Counted from the first letter of the stretch, positions 44,052-53,853 are shown. The stretch: 64,000 nt of DNA from Anaerolineaceae bacterium (GCA_003524305.1 DQHW01000007.1:1-64000); one strand, 5' to 3'. Translations and numbers: made by a program. Notes: generated by a model from the sequence alone, not told the origin.

Positions 44052-44868
44052 GAAAAAATCATGCCTTAAGGGTGTTGGGTTGACCAAAGTCTTCGGTCTG
44101 GGTCGAAATAGAAACATGGCTGTGGATCATGTCGATTTTGATTTTGCAGAAGGTGAAATCGTCTCAATTGTGGGCGAATCTGGCAGCGGTAAGACCACTT
44201 TAGCTAAAATGCTGCTTGGTTTGATCAACACAACAGAAGGCGAGATTTACTTCCAGGGAAAGAAAAGAGACATCAGGTCTCAAAAAGCAAAAAAAGAATA
44301 CTGGACGAACATCCAGGCTATTTTCCAGGATCCTTTCTCATCATATAATATTTTCAACAAAATCGATTCTCTATTCCTGGATTGCATCAACATGCGCGGT
44401 GGAAAACACCTTCCGCAGGAAAAGAAAATCGAAATGATGACTGAAGCCTGCAGTTTTGTGAATCTTAAGTTCGCGGAATTAACCAACAAATATCCGTTTG
44501 AACTTTCGGGTGGACAGATGCAGCGCTTGATGATCGCTCGTATCTTTTTGCTTAAACCGCAGATCCTTCTGGCGGATGAACCCACATCCATGATTGACGC
44601 TTGCTCTCGTGCGACCATTCTGGATATGCTGATGAAACTGCGAAATGATACCGGCATGACCATCATTTTTATCACCCATGATATCGGGTTGGCTTATTTT
44701 GTATCAGATAAAGTCTTTATCATGGAGCACGGCAAGTTTGTTGAAAGTGGAACAGCCGATGAGGTTATCCTGCGTCCAAAAGAAACCTATACCAAGCGCT
44801 TGCTCAATGATGTTCCCAAGATCCATGAAGAATGGGATCTTTCGACTGTGGATATAAAAGCAACTTAG
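44044..44868 (+). CDS. Dpp/Opp-type ABC importer ATPase 2 (DppF-like)
   Basis: This 274-residue ATPase overlaps the previous gene by 8 bp. Walker A is GESGSGKTT, the signature is LSGGQMQR and Walker B is LLADEPTSMID. It lacks the cysteine-containing C-terminal extension of its partner, as is common for DppF. It is the last gene of the importer operon. Confidence 0.9.
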   Translation: MTEKKSCLKGVGLTKVFGLGRNRNMAVDHVDFDFAEGEIVSIVGESGSGKTTLAKMLLGLINTTEGEIYFQGKKRDIRSQKAKKEYWTNIQAIFQDPFSSYNIFNKIDSLFLDCINMRGGKHLPQEKKIEMMTEACSFVNLKFAELTNKYPFELSGGQMQRLMIARIFLLKPQILLADEPTSMIDACSRATILDMLMKLRNDTGMTIIFITHDIGLAYFVSDKVFIMEHGKFVESGTADEVILRPKETYTKRLLNDVPKIHEEWDLSTVDIKAT

Positions 44869-44927
44869 AATCAAAAGAATTGCTTTTAATCGAAATTGGT
44901 GCGAAGCAAAGTGTTGAAATTATTACC

Positions 44928-45014
44928 TCACCCCTATACCACTCGCTTCACTCGGGTACACAAAGTTCGCGCCCTTCTCCATCCACGGATGGAGAAGGGA
45001 AGGGGAGAGATCAG
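44928..45014. repeat. GC-rich interspersed element, second copy
   Basis: It starts with TTACCTCACCCCT and contains CCCTTCTCCatccacggatGGAGAAGGG followed by GGGGAGAG. Its reverse complement resembles the block at 16617-16677. Confidence 0.5.
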
Positions 45015-45127
45015 AGATAAAGAATGAAATATTTGTTACTGAACAACTAATTCGGTAAACACCCTGTAGCAAGCTACGGGGAGGATTCAATAAGGAAGCC
45101 ATTGGCTTCCTTTAGTCGGCCCACCTT

Positions 45128-45141
45128 CGCAACCGGTTGCA
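45128..45141 (+). promoter_or_regulatory. LacI-type operator upstream of beta-mannosidase
   Basis: CGCAACCGGTTGCA contains the perfect palindrome GCAACCGGTTGC and fits TGNNANCGNTNNCA except for the first base. Its AACCGGTT core differs from the AAGCGCT core at 34006 and 38192, so a second regulator may bind it. Confidence 0.65.
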
Positions 45142-45246
45142 TAAACGAAAGATGGTCTATGTTTCTAACGAGTAATGAAATGCTGCAGAACGAATCCATG
45201 ATCCTGCCTTGTTGGCATGCAACTTTATTTGGATTTAAGAATATTG

Positions 45247-45279
45247 AGCTTGCCATCACAAAGGGCAGGCTTTTGTTTT
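45247..45279 (+). terminator. Terminator-like stem in the beta-mannosidase leader
   Basis: AGCTTGCC (45247-45254) pairs with GGCAGGCT (45264-45271), followed by TTTTGTTTT. It lies 78 bp before the coding start and after the operator, so it could attenuate the mannosidase transcript. Confidence 0.55.
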
Positions 45280-45356
45280 AACGAAACTTTATCAGTAAGT
45301 TGTATAGTTTAACCACGCATCAACAAATATAAATTACAGAAAACAGGAAACAAAAA

Positions 45357-47831
45357 ATGAAAATTCAATCTCTTGCTGGCAAATGGAAGTTTCGGAAATC
45401 TGATTCACAGGAATGGCTTCCCGCAACCGTTCCGGGGGGTGTGCACACGGATTTGTTGGCATTGGATCGCATCCCGGATCCATTTGTGGGCGATAATGAA
45501 AAAAAGGTGCAGTGGGTGGCCGAAAGCGACTGGGATTATTCAACGACGTTTAATGTTGAATCAGATGTGTTCGCAAAAGCCCATCTCTTTTTGGTGTGCG
45601 ACGGACTGGATACACTGGCTGAGGTAAAACTTAATGGGCAGCGACTAGGCAGTGCCAAAAATATGTTCAGGCAGTACCGCTGGGATGTAAAACCGCTGCT
45701 CAAGCCAGAATACAACGAACTTTATATTTCGTTTTCATCACCGGTGCGTTACGGCGCTGAGCAACAAGAGAAACGCAATCTACCGGGTGTTACACAGGCC
45801 ATCCCTGGCGGGCCGCACATTCGTAAAGCACCCTGCCACTTCGGCTGGGATTGGGGTCCGCAATTGCCCCCCATCGGCATCTGGAAGGATATTCGCCTTG
45901 AAGGTTACGAGTCCGTCCGCATCGAAGATGTGCATTTGCGACAGCAACATGTTAATGGCAAGGTAACCGTCACAGCAGAAGTGATGCTTCAAGCATGGCA
46001 AAATGTTGATGTTCAGGCAGCCTTCAAACTGACAGCACCTGACGGCAAAGTGATTGAAACATCTACCTCGGTTAAGAATAATAAGGTTACTCTAAGCATA
46101 GAGGTCAGCAATCCGCTATTGTGGTGGCCGAACGGTTACGGCGCACAACCGCTTTACAAGGTCAACATAGAAATATTGCAAGACTCTCTGCAGCTTGATC
46201 ATAAAGAATATCAATTGGGTTTGCGCACGATTGACCTGCTCCAGAAACCTGATGAATGGGGTAAGTCATTTACCTTTGTGGTGAACGGTTTGCCAGTCTT
46301 CGCCAAGGGTTCAGACTGGATTCCTGCGGATTCATTCCCAACCCGCATATCTGACGCTTACATGGAAGGGCTGATTCGTGATGCGGCGCTGACTCATCAG
46401 AATATGCTGCGGGTGTGGGGCGGCGGTTTTTACGAAGAAGAACGTTTCTACGATCTGTGCGACCGATACGGCATTTTGGTGTGGCAGGATTTTGTGTATG
46501 CATGCAGCGTATATCCGCTGGATGACGCTGATTTCTTGGAAAATGTCAGAATTGAATCCATTGAGAACATTCGCCGACTACGCCACCGGGCCAGCCTGGC
46601 ATTATGGTGCGGCAATAACGAGATGGAATGGGGCTGGGTTGAATGGGGTTGGAACCACCCAGAAGTAGAAGCATTTAAAGAACCTTATGATCAGTTCTTT
46701 CATCACTTGTTGCCGAAATGGTGCCTTGATGAAGATCCGGATCATGCATATTGGCCAAGTTCTCCCTCTTCAGATACACCTTTTGAAGATCCTAATGGTC
46801 AAAAGCAGGGTGACGCACACTATTGGGATGTCTGGCATGGCCGCAAACCTTTTAAAGCTTACCGCGACCAGTATCCGCGTTTCATGAGTGAATTCGGTTT
46901 CCAGGCCTTGCCTCCGCTTGCGACCATCAAGACTTATGCTGAAGAAGCTGATTGGAACATGACCTCATACATTATGGAAAGGCACCAGAAGAATGACAGC
47001 GGCAATCAGTTGATGGTTGCACAAATGCTTGATACATTCCGTCTGCCCAAGGATTTTGAATCACTGGTTTACCTGAGCCTGGTGCTTCAAGCAGAAGGCA
47101 TTCGTTATGGTGTGGAGCATTGGCGCAGGCATACCGACAGAGTTTCAGGCATCATCTACTGGCAGCTTAACGATTGTTGGCCGGTGGCTTCGTGGTCAAG
47201 CCTGGATTACTTTGGACGATGGAAAGCACTGCATTATGCCGCGCGGAAATTCTACGCTCCGCTATTGCTCTCAATTGAAGATAAACCAACTGAGCAAAAA
47301 GTGTATGTCACCAACGAAAGCCGCGAAACCTGGCAAGGATCATTATGCTGGTCACTAGAGACTCTGGATGGAAAAGTGGTTAAATCAGGCAAAGTGGATG
47401 CTCAGGCAGAACCATTTGGTGTGTCACAGATTTGCGCCCTCGACTTCGTTGATTTGGTAACCGACGAGTCTTGCCGTGATTTGGTTTTCATCGCCGAACT
47501 CTTCAAGGGTGAACAACTGATCACCCGGCAAACAGCCTTCTTTGTGCCGACCAAGCATCTCAATCTGATTGATGCGGAGATTTCTACGAATCTGTCTGTT
47601 GATAATGATCAAGTCAAAATTGAACTAACCTCCAAAAATCTGGCAAAACTGGTTGAGGTCAACCTTGAAGGTGCTGATGGGGTTTTCAGCGACAACTATT
47701 TTGACCTGCCCTCCGGACGAAAGGTCATCATTTCTACACCTTTGCCCGCAGGTTGGACGACCGCACAAGTTCAAACCGCATTAAAAGTTCGCTCTGTCTT
47801 TGATTCTTACGCGCACGGCGCGGCAAATTAA
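45357..47831 (+). CDS. Beta-mannosidase (GH2)
   Basis: This 824-residue glycoside hydrolase family 2 enzyme removes terminal beta-mannose from oligosaccharides. Domains are a jelly-roll sugar-binding domain (about 1-180), an Ig-like domain (about 190-290), a TIM barrel (about 300-640) and C-terminal beta domains. The acid/base is E422 in CGNNEMEW and the nucleophile is E512 in MSEFGFQ. HFGWDWGP (about 161-168) is typical of beta-mannosidases. There is no signal peptide, so it acts on imported sugar. It starts a three-enzyme run with the two GH3 genes (26-bp gaps). Confidence 0.93.
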   Translation: MKIQSLAGKWKFRKSDSQEWLPATVPGGVHTDLLALDRIPDPFVGDNEKKVQWVAESDWDYSTTFNVESDVFAKAHLFLVCDGLDTLAEVKLNGQRLGSAKNMFRQYRWDVKPLLKPEYNELYISFSSPVRYGAEQQEKRNLPGVTQAIPGGPHIRKAPCHFGWDWGPQLPPIGIWKDIRLEGYESVRIEDVHLRQQHVNGKVTVTAEVMLQAWQNVDVQAAFKLTAPDGKVIETSTSVKNNKVTLSIEVSNPLLWWPNGYGAQPLYKVNIEILQDSLQLDHKEYQLGLRTIDLLQKPDEWGKSFTFVVNGLPVFAKGSDWIPADSFPTRISDAYMEGLIRDAALTHQNMLRVWGGGFYEEERFYDLCDRYGILVWQDFVYACSVYPLDDADFLENVRIESIENIRRLRHRASLALWCGNNEMEWGWVEWGWNHPEVEAFKEPYDQFFHHLLPKWCLDEDPDHAYWPSSPSSDTPFEDPNGQKQGDAHYWDVWHGRKPFKAYRDQYPRFMSEFGFQALPPLATIKTYAEEADWNMTSYIMERHQKNDSGNQLMVAQMLDTFRLPKDFESLVYLSLVLQAEGIRYGVEHWRRHTDRVSGIIYWQLNDCWPVASWSSLDYFGRWKALHYAARKFYAPLLLSIEDKPTEQKVYVTNESRETWQGSLCWSLETLDGKVVKSGKVDAQAEPFGVSQICALDFVDLVTDESCRDLVFIAELFKGEQLITRQTAFFVPTKHLNLIDAEISTNLSVDNDQVKIELTSKNLAKLVEVNLEGADGVFSDNYFDLPSGRKVIISTPLPAGWTTAQVQTALKVRSVFDSYAHGAAN

Positions 47832-47857
47832 TTAAATTTTAGGTCAAGGAGTGGATC

Positions 47858-50134
47858 ATGTCTGAAGATTTAAAAGCTTTGATTTCAAAGATGACTCTGG
47901 AAGAGAAAGCCGCACTGGTCACCGGCGCCAGCAATTGGACGACCACGCCGGTAGAACGGCTTGGCATCCCCGAGATGGTAGTGTCAGACGGCCCGCACGG
48001 GGTGAGACGGGTTGAAGATGTTACCTCCATTGCACAGCAAAGTTTACCTGCGACCTGCTTCCCAACTGCCTCCTGCACCGCATCCACCTGGAACGTGGAC
48101 TTGATCAAGAAGATGGGTGAAGCCCTGGCAGAAGAATGCATCGCCCTCAATGTGGATGTATTGTTGGGACCCGGTGCGAATATGAAACGTTCACCACTGG
48201 GCGGGCGTAACTTTGAATATTTCTCTGAAGACCCTTTTTTGGCAGGCGAAATGGCTGTCAGTTTTATCAACGGTGTACAGAGCAAAGGGGTGGGTACTTC
48301 ACTCAAGCATTACGCCGCCAACAACCAGGAATTTCAACGTTTTTGCATCAGCTCTGAAGTGGATGAACGTACGCTTCGAGAACTCTATCTGGCGGCTTTT
48401 GAAAAAGCGGTCAAAGAAGCTCAACCCTATACCGTCATGTGTTCTTATAACAAAGTCAACGGCGATTACGCCTCAGAGAATTATCATTTGTTGACCGAAA
48501 TTCTGAAAAACGAGTGGGGTTTTGATGGCCTAGTTGTTTCTGACTGGGGAGCAGTACATGACCGCGTCAAGTCCCTCAAAGCTGGTCTGGATTGGGAAAT
48601 GCCCGGTCCGCAAGCACAGCGCACCCAAAAGGTTGTGGATGCCGTGCGTACCGGCGAGTTGGATGAAGCAGTGCTCGATGAATCTGTACGCAGAATTTTG
48701 CGCATCGTTTATAAAGCCCGACAGACCCCCAAGACGGGCAAGTTTGACGCTGATGCACATCATGAATTGGCACATCAAATTGCCACCGAAGGGATGGTGC
48801 TGCTAAAAAATAATGGGTTGCTGCCTTTGAAGGGTCACGAGCATATCGCCGTGATTGGCCGTTCAGCCGAAGAGGCGCACTTCCAGGGTGGTGGAAGTTC
48901 ACATATCAACCCCACCAAGGTGGCTGTGCCCTTCAATGAAATCAAGGCACAGGCAGGTGCTGCAGAAATAACCTATGCCGAGGGATATCCCACGGATAAT
49001 TCATTTAGTCAGGCAATGATTGACAAGTCAGTCTCACTCGCCAAATCTGCGGATGTTGCTTTGCTTTACATCGCCTTGCCTGGTTTCAAAGAATCTGAAG
49101 GGTATGATCGCACTGACCTTGATCTGACAGATCAGCAGGTGGCATTGATCAAAGCAGTCTCCGCCATCCAACCCAACACGGTGGTTGTATTGAACAACGG
49201 CGCCCCTGTAGTAATGAGTGACTGGATTGACGGTGTGGCTGCCGTTCTGGAAGGCTGGATGATGGGCCAGGCGGGGGGCGTATCGATCGCGGATGTTTTG
49301 TTCGGACGTGTGAATCCCTCCGGCAAGCTGGCTGAAACCTTCCCTGCCAAACTGGCTGATACTCCCGCGGTCATCAATTGGCCGGGAGGCGCTGGCAAGG
49401 TCTATTACGGCGAAGGGCTATTCATCGGCTATCGCTATTATGACGCCAAAAAGATGCCTGTACTCTTCCCGTTTGGCTATGGTTTGAGCTACACCTCTTT
49501 CGCTTACAGCAACGCCAAAGTCTCAAAGAGATTGTTCAAAGATGTCGACGGAATCACCGTTTCTGTGGATGTCACCAATACTGGCAAAATTGCCGGAAAA
49601 GAAATCGTTCAGCTTTATGTTCACGACCAGAAATCCAAACTGGTGCGCCCTGAAAAAGAACTCAAAGGTTTTGCCAAGGTGGATCTTAAACCCGGTGAAA
49701 CCAAAACGGTCTCCATCAAATTGGATTTTCGTTCATTTGCTTATTATCATCCCTCTTACAGTCAATGGATCACTGAAGATGGGGATTTTGATCTATTGAT
49801 TGCAGCATCCGCGGTGGATATCCGCGAAAAATTGACGGTTACATTGGAATCCACGGTTAAATTGCCATGTCTGTTGAATAAAGAATCCACCATTCGTGAA
49901 TGGATGGAAGACCCGATTGGCAACACAGTCTTCAACCCATTTTTTGCACAGGTTGAATCACTCACGCGCAAGGCTTTTGGCGCGGAGGAAGGCGCCGATG
50001 ATGGCATGGGTGCAGATATTATGATGATGTTTGGTGATATGCCTCTGGCCAGCGTTTTACTCTTTATGCAAAGTGCGCTGCCAAAAACCGCGGATGATAT
50101 GGTCGCTGATTTGCTACAACAGGTGCATGGTTAA
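47858..50134 (+). CDS. GH3 beta-glucosidase-type enzyme
   Basis: This 758-residue family 3 hydrolase has the TIM-barrel domain with SDGPHGVR, KHYAANNQE and the nucleophile D229 in VVSDWGA. The alpha/beta-sandwich domain follows (GGGSSHINPTKV) and then a fibronectin-III-like domain (PEKELKGFAKVDLKPGE). An extra tail of roughly 90 residues follows it. There is no signal peptide. Beta-glucosidase activity is the usual one for this layout. Within this locus it may remove glucose from glucomannan fragments. Confidence 0.9.
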   Translation: MSEDLKALISKMTLEEKAALVTGASNWTTTPVERLGIPEMVVSDGPHGVRRVEDVTSIAQQSLPATCFPTASCTASTWNVDLIKKMGEALAEECIALNVDVLLGPGANMKRSPLGGRNFEYFSEDPFLAGEMAVSFINGVQSKGVGTSLKHYAANNQEFQRFCISSEVDERTLRELYLAAFEKAVKEAQPYTVMCSYNKVNGDYASENYHLLTEILKNEWGFDGLVVSDWGAVHDRVKSLKAGLDWEMPGPQAQRTQKVVDAVRTGELDEAVLDESVRRILRIVYKARQTPKTGKFDADAHHELAHQIATEGMVLLKNNGLLPLKGHEHIAVIGRSAEEAHFQGGGSSHINPTKVAVPFNEIKAQAGAAEITYAEGYPTDNSFSQAMIDKSVSLAKSADVALLYIALPGFKESEGYDRTDLDLTDQQVALIKAVSAIQPNTVVVLNNGAPVVMSDWIDGVAAVLEGWMMGQAGGVSIADVLFGRVNPSGKLAETFPAKLADTPAVINWPGGAGKVYYGEGLFIGYRYYDAKKMPVLFPFGYGLSYTSFAYSNAKVSKRLFKDVDGITVSVDVTNTGKIAGKEIVQLYVHDQKSKLVRPEKELKGFAKVDLKPGETKTVSIKLDFRSFAYYHPSYSQWITEDGDFDLLIAASAVDIREKLTVTLESTVKLPCLLNKESTIREWMEDPIGNTVFNPFFAQVESLTRKAFGAEEGADDGMGADIMMMFGDMPLASVLLFMQSALPKTADDMVADLLQQVHG

Positions 50135-50160
50135 TTCCACATATTCATAAAGAGGTAGAC

Positions 50161-52002
50161 ATGGCAATAGAAGAAATTACCAGAGATCTCTCAGATTTGC
50201 TTAAGGCAGAAAACGGTTTCTCATACCGAGATTTGAACCATAATGGCAAACTGGATATTTATGAAGATCCACGGCAACCAATAGAAAAACGAGTTGATGA
50301 CCTGCTCAGCCAAATGACGATTGAAGAAAAAGCCGGCTTAATGTTCATGGATGGCTCAGTGATCGCCGAAGATGCTTCCATTGAAGAAAAACCGGGTAAT
50401 TTTGAGTTTGGCAGTTTTGCTTCAACCATGATCACGAAACAAAAAATGAACCACTTTAATCTCTGGAGTGTGCCGGGGGTAAAAGTTGTAGCCTCCTGGT
50501 ACAACACACTGCAAAAATTTGAAGAACAAACCCGGTTGGGCATCCCTATTACCATTGCCTCAGACCCGCGCAATCATTTCACGCGCAATATCTTCTCAAT
50601 GGCTGCCAATGAGTTCACTCAATATTGTGAGACATTGGGTTTTGGCGCCCTGGACGATGCAGACCTGGTGGAGCAGTTTGCAGAGATAGCCCGCAAAGAA
50701 TATCTGGCGGTGGGCATCAGGGTATCCCTGCATCCGCAGATTGACCTGGCCACGGAACCTCGCTGGCCGCGCGTCAGCGGCACCTTTGGCGAAGATGCCC
50801 ATGTGGCTGCCAGATTGGTGAAAGCCTACATCAAGGGTTTTCAAGGTGCAGTACTTGGACCTCGCAGCGTGGCCTGCATGACCAAGCACTTCCCCGGCGG
50901 CGGACCGCAAAAAGAAGGTCTCGATCCGCATTTTGCGACTCAAAAGGGGCAAGTTTATCCAGGGAAGAATTTTGATTATCACTTGATCCCGTTTGAAGCG
51001 GCGTTTGAAGCCAAGACAGCCTCCATCATGCCTTATTACGGCGTGCCCACCGATCAAACAGATGAAAACGTGGCCATGTCGTTCAATAAATACATCATCA
51101 CCACCTTGCTGCGTAACAAATACAAATTTGACGGCATCGTCTGCACCGACTGGGGGTTGATCACCGATGCCCATATCGGCGATGTGATCTGGGAAGCACG
51201 TGCCTGGGGGGTTGAGCACTTAAGTGAATCAGAACGGGTGCTTAAGGCATTAGAAGCCGGAGTGGATCAATTCGGCGGTGAGAAATGCCCTGAACTTGTG
51301 GTTGAATTGGTCAATACTGGCAAAGTATCTGAAGCACGCGTTGATCAATCCATTAGGCGTCTGCTGCTCCAAAAATTCCAGTTGGGATTGTTTGATAATC
51401 CATTTGTTGATGAGAGCCAATTATCCAGTGTTTTTGGTGCTCCACTCTCAGCCAAGGCTGGCCTGGCATCTCAAGAACGAGCCATGACTTTGCTGAAAAA
51501 TGACCAGCAAGTACTGCCTTTGAAGGGTAAATTGAAAATCCACGTTACGAATATCAGCCCGGAAGTTGCTACACAATATTGCACGGTAGTGGATGACCCC
51601 CAACAGGCTGATTTTGCCGTTATGCGTTTGGATACACCATGGGTGCCGCTTGATACCAAAAACCCTTTCCAACAGGGGTTCCATCACGGCGACCTCGATT
51701 TCAAAGGGCAAGTGAAAGAAGATATCCTGGCCATGTGCAAAACCGTCCCGACTATCGTGGTGCTTTACCTCGATCGACCGGCGGTCTTCCCCGAAATCAA
51801 CGCTGCTGCCAAAGCGGTGTTTGGTGAATATGGAGCTTCAGATAAAGCAGTTCTGAATGTAATTTTCGGCAAAGCCAGACCCGAAGGTAAACTGCCGTTT
51901 GAACTGCCCAGTTCGATGGAAGCCGTGCGTAACCAGAAGGAAGACTTGCCGCATGATTCCGAGAATCCGCTTTATGAATATGGATTCGGTTTGACTTACT
52001 AA
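50161..52002 (+). CDS. GH3 exo-glycosidase, two-domain form
   Basis: This is a 613-residue family 3 enzyme. Near the N-terminus is an EF-hand-like YRDLNHNGKLDIYEDP (about 22-37), common in one GH3 branch. The barrel carries HPQIDLATEPRWPR, KHFPGGGP and the probable nucleophile D330 in IVCTDWG. The fibronectin-like domain is missing. The substrate is not certain (beta-glucoside or beta-xyloside). It is the last gene of the mannosidase run. Confidence 0.88.
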   Translation: MAIEEITRDLSDLLKAENGFSYRDLNHNGKLDIYEDPRQPIEKRVDDLLSQMTIEEKAGLMFMDGSVIAEDASIEEKPGNFEFGSFASTMITKQKMNHFNLWSVPGVKVVASWYNTLQKFEEQTRLGIPITIASDPRNHFTRNIFSMAANEFTQYCETLGFGALDDADLVEQFAEIARKEYLAVGIRVSLHPQIDLATEPRWPRVSGTFGEDAHVAARLVKAYIKGFQGAVLGPRSVACMTKHFPGGGPQKEGLDPHFATQKGQVYPGKNFDYHLIPFEAAFEAKTASIMPYYGVPTDQTDENVAMSFNKYIITTLLRNKYKFDGIVCTDWGLITDAHIGDVIWEARAWGVEHLSESERVLKALEAGVDQFGGEKCPELVVELVNTGKVSEARVDQSIRRLLLQKFQLGLFDNPFVDESQLSSVFGAPLSAKAGLASQERAMTLLKNDQQVLPLKGKLKIHVTNISPEVATQYCTVVDDPQQADFAVMRLDTPWVPLDTKNPFQQGFHHGDLDFKGQVKEDILAMCKTVPTIVVLYLDRPAVFPEINAAAKAVFGEYGASDKAVLNVIFGKARPEGKLPFELPSSMEAVRNQKEDLPHDSENPLYEYGFGLTY

Positions 52003-52017
52003 TACCCAATTTGTGTG

Positions 52018-52262
52018 GTGATATCTGATAATTATTGAGGCTGGTTTGAATAATTGAACCCGCATTAATAGTTTTTCGCCCAAAATACAATGTTTCTCTG
52101 GGTCATACTCAATACCATGCCTAACAATCATCTTTTCTTCAGGAGGCAAAGCACCAACATCATGAAGTAATAAAGCCCTAAGATCCGTGTCAACATTAAA
52201 TTGCTTTCAATTTTTCCTGATTGGCAAAGGATCTTTGAAGGTCAGTCTATCGTCTGCAGGTA
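52018..52262 (-). pseudogene. Remnant of an HD-domain phosphohydrolase gene
   Basis: In one minus-strand frame I read about 80 residues with clear HD-domain character: TDLRALLLHDVGALPPEEK, then EYDPEKHCILGEKLL, then RYHHTNW. A TGA interrupts the frame near 52208. The 5' part breaks off at the repeat at 52264, and the 3' part stops just before the GH3 gene end. The pattern resembles HD-GYP/HDOD proteins. It is a decayed internal fragment. Confidence 0.7.
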
Positions 52263-52263
52263 C

Positions 52264-52310
52264 GCACCGATAAATGTGCCACCCCGGTGAATCTGGGGCA
52301 AGTGCGCACC
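52264..52310. repeat. Hairpin-forming repeat, left copy
   Basis: A single copy of the element CACCGATAAATG.GCCACCCCGG..., with arms CCCCGG/CCTGGGG. It lies at the 3' side of the glycosidase lipoprotein gene. Two further copies and fragments lie on the other side of that gene (53854-53981). Confidence 0.8.
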
Positions 52311-52311
52311 A

Positions 52312-53763
52312 TTATTCTGCGGTAATCCTCTCTGACAGGCGAATGATAATTGGATAGTCTTTGATCATGAGATCGTGGATGGTCATACTGTCATTTTCAT
52401 TCGTGGTCGTCAGTTTCTGTTCGATGCCATATAAGGCATCAATCCCTGTAGCCTCCCAGTTCGAAAAAGTAGGGATTGTCACAGTAGCCAGAAGGCCTGG
52501 ATCGTCATCCATCGCGGCTCCATTTGACCAAAAGACGAATAATTTATCACCGTTAGGCAATGAGAAACTGTAACTTAACACATTTTTCGCTTCGCTTTGG
52601 ATTTCAATAGGCAGACTCTCGGGTATTGCACCGACCATTAGGGTGCATAAGTTGCCGGTGGTAGATCGGATCATCATTAATCGAGGATCGATCATGACTC
52701 CCACAGAAACATCCATTCCCAAATGTGCCATAATTCCCCGGGCATAATATTTGGCAGCGGTGATCTCGTTGTATGTCCAGGGTTGACCCTCGTCTGAATT
52801 CAAGGGGGTCCTCCAGGTTAGTTCATCGGCACTATATTCTCCAACAAAACCATGCGCAGAGGCCGCGTTTTTGATCTGCTGCACCAGAGATGGATATTCC
52901 AGGTAGTAATCTTTGACATCCTCATATTGAGGTGAAACCCCAAAGAAGGGATGCCATGAAATAACATCCACCAGCGGCATAATATCTGACTCGAGGATCT
53001 GAAACAAAAATTCGCGGTACTCAGGGGATTGTAAAGCGGTGACACCCCCAACAATGATCTTCGCTTCTGGATCGATCTCTCGAATGACTGGGATGGTCTG
53101 TTTCACAAGGTTGACGTAGTCAGCAGGCTCAATGTGTTGAAATGGGTAGCCAATATTAGGTTCATTCCAGATCTCGTAATAGTGGATTCGATCTTTAAAG
53201 TGGTTGACGATGAAGCGTACATAATCCAAATAGTGTTGGATTTCTTCTTCTGTTTGGAACCTTGATGAAATCCCTTCCCACCCATTAGGGTGGTTTGCCT
53301 TGTCCCAGAAAGTCAAAGAATAGGCGAGGGTTATATCTTTGCTGATCGAGGTGATCCACTCATCGTCGATCGGAGCAATGGTAAATTCGGACGTACTCCA
53401 AACTACGGAGTATGATTCGATTTCGTTAAGCGTGATGCGAAGTAACCCCTTCAAACCCAGGTCAAAAAACTCATCATTAATATGGGTCTCGTCTCGCACG
53501 CATGGGGGTGGGTGGCAAAGGCTGCCGATGCGATTGTTCGCAAGATCATGCGTGGGTTTAGCCTGAAGCAGGGTCCTTGGCAGGTTGTTTCCTTCTTGCA
53601 TGATCATCATGGAAGGAAGCGGCGTTTGTGTCATAAGAAGTGGTGTTGGCGTTGAAGGCATAAGCGTGGCATCTGATGGGAGAGAAGAAGGAGAACCGCA
53701 CCCAACCAAAGAAACGATCAATAACAAACCAAACACTTTTTGCAACATTTTTTGCTGACCCAT
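52312..53763 (-). CDS. Clan GH-A glycosidase-like lipoprotein
   Basis: The 483-residue product has a signal peptide with lipobox LVGC, then a Thr/Pro/Ser-rich linker. A TIM-barrel glycosidase domain follows. YYEIWNEPNIGYPF carries the acid/base Glu of clan GH-A, and VGEYSADE near residue 300 is the likely nucleophile strand. The family resembles GH39/GH5-like proteins but I cannot fix it. It should act outside the cell, attached to the membrane. The gene is bracketed by copies of a repeat, with gene fragments beyond them, so it may have arrived by recombination. Confidence 0.8.
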   Translation of the reverse strand: MGQQKMLQKVFGLLLIVSLVGCGSPSSLPSDATLMPSTPTPLLMTQTPLPSMMIMQEGNNLPRTLLQAKPTHDLANNRIGSLCHPPPCVRDETHINDEFFDLGLKGLLRITLNEIESYSVVWSTSEFTIAPIDDEWITSISKDITLAYSLTFWDKANHPNGWEGISSRFQTEEEIQHYLDYVRFIVNHFKDRIHYYEIWNEPNIGYPFQHIEPADYVNLVKQTIPVIREIDPEAKIIVGGVTALQSPEYREFLFQILESDIMPLVDVISWHPFFGVSPQYEDVKDYYLEYPSLVQQIKNAASAHGFVGEYSADELTWRTPLNSDEGQPWTYNEITAAKYYARGIMAHLGMDVSVGVMIDPRLMMIRSTTGNLCTLMVGAIPESLPIEIQSEAKNVLSYSFSLPNGDKLFVFWSNGAAMDDDPGLLATVTIPTFSNWEATGIDALYGIEQKLTTTNENDSMTIHDLMIKDYPIIIRLSERITAE

Positions 53764-53853
53764 TTTTCATACCTCTTTTAAACAGGCTGCCCGATGCCGC
53801 ACCCACAATTTATTTTACTTTCGAGATTCCGTTGTAGTTGTAAGGTGCGCCAT

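Larger units (their letters stand above)
44869..45356. other. Spacer between importer and beta-mannosidase
   Basis: This holds, in order, a GC-rich interspersed element (44928-45014), a hairpin AAGGAAGCC/GGCTTCCTT (45092-45112) probably ending the importer transcript, a LacI-type operator (45128-45141) and a terminator-like stem (45247-45279). No gene is supported. Confidence 0.6.

Noticed and set aside
45074..45259. 61-codon minus-strand ORF before the beta-mannosidase
   Set aside because: It lies across an operator and two hairpins with no motif.
50596..51219. 207-codon minus-strand ORF opposite the second GH3 gene
   Set aside because: It is a shadow of the GH3 frame with no ribosome site or motif.
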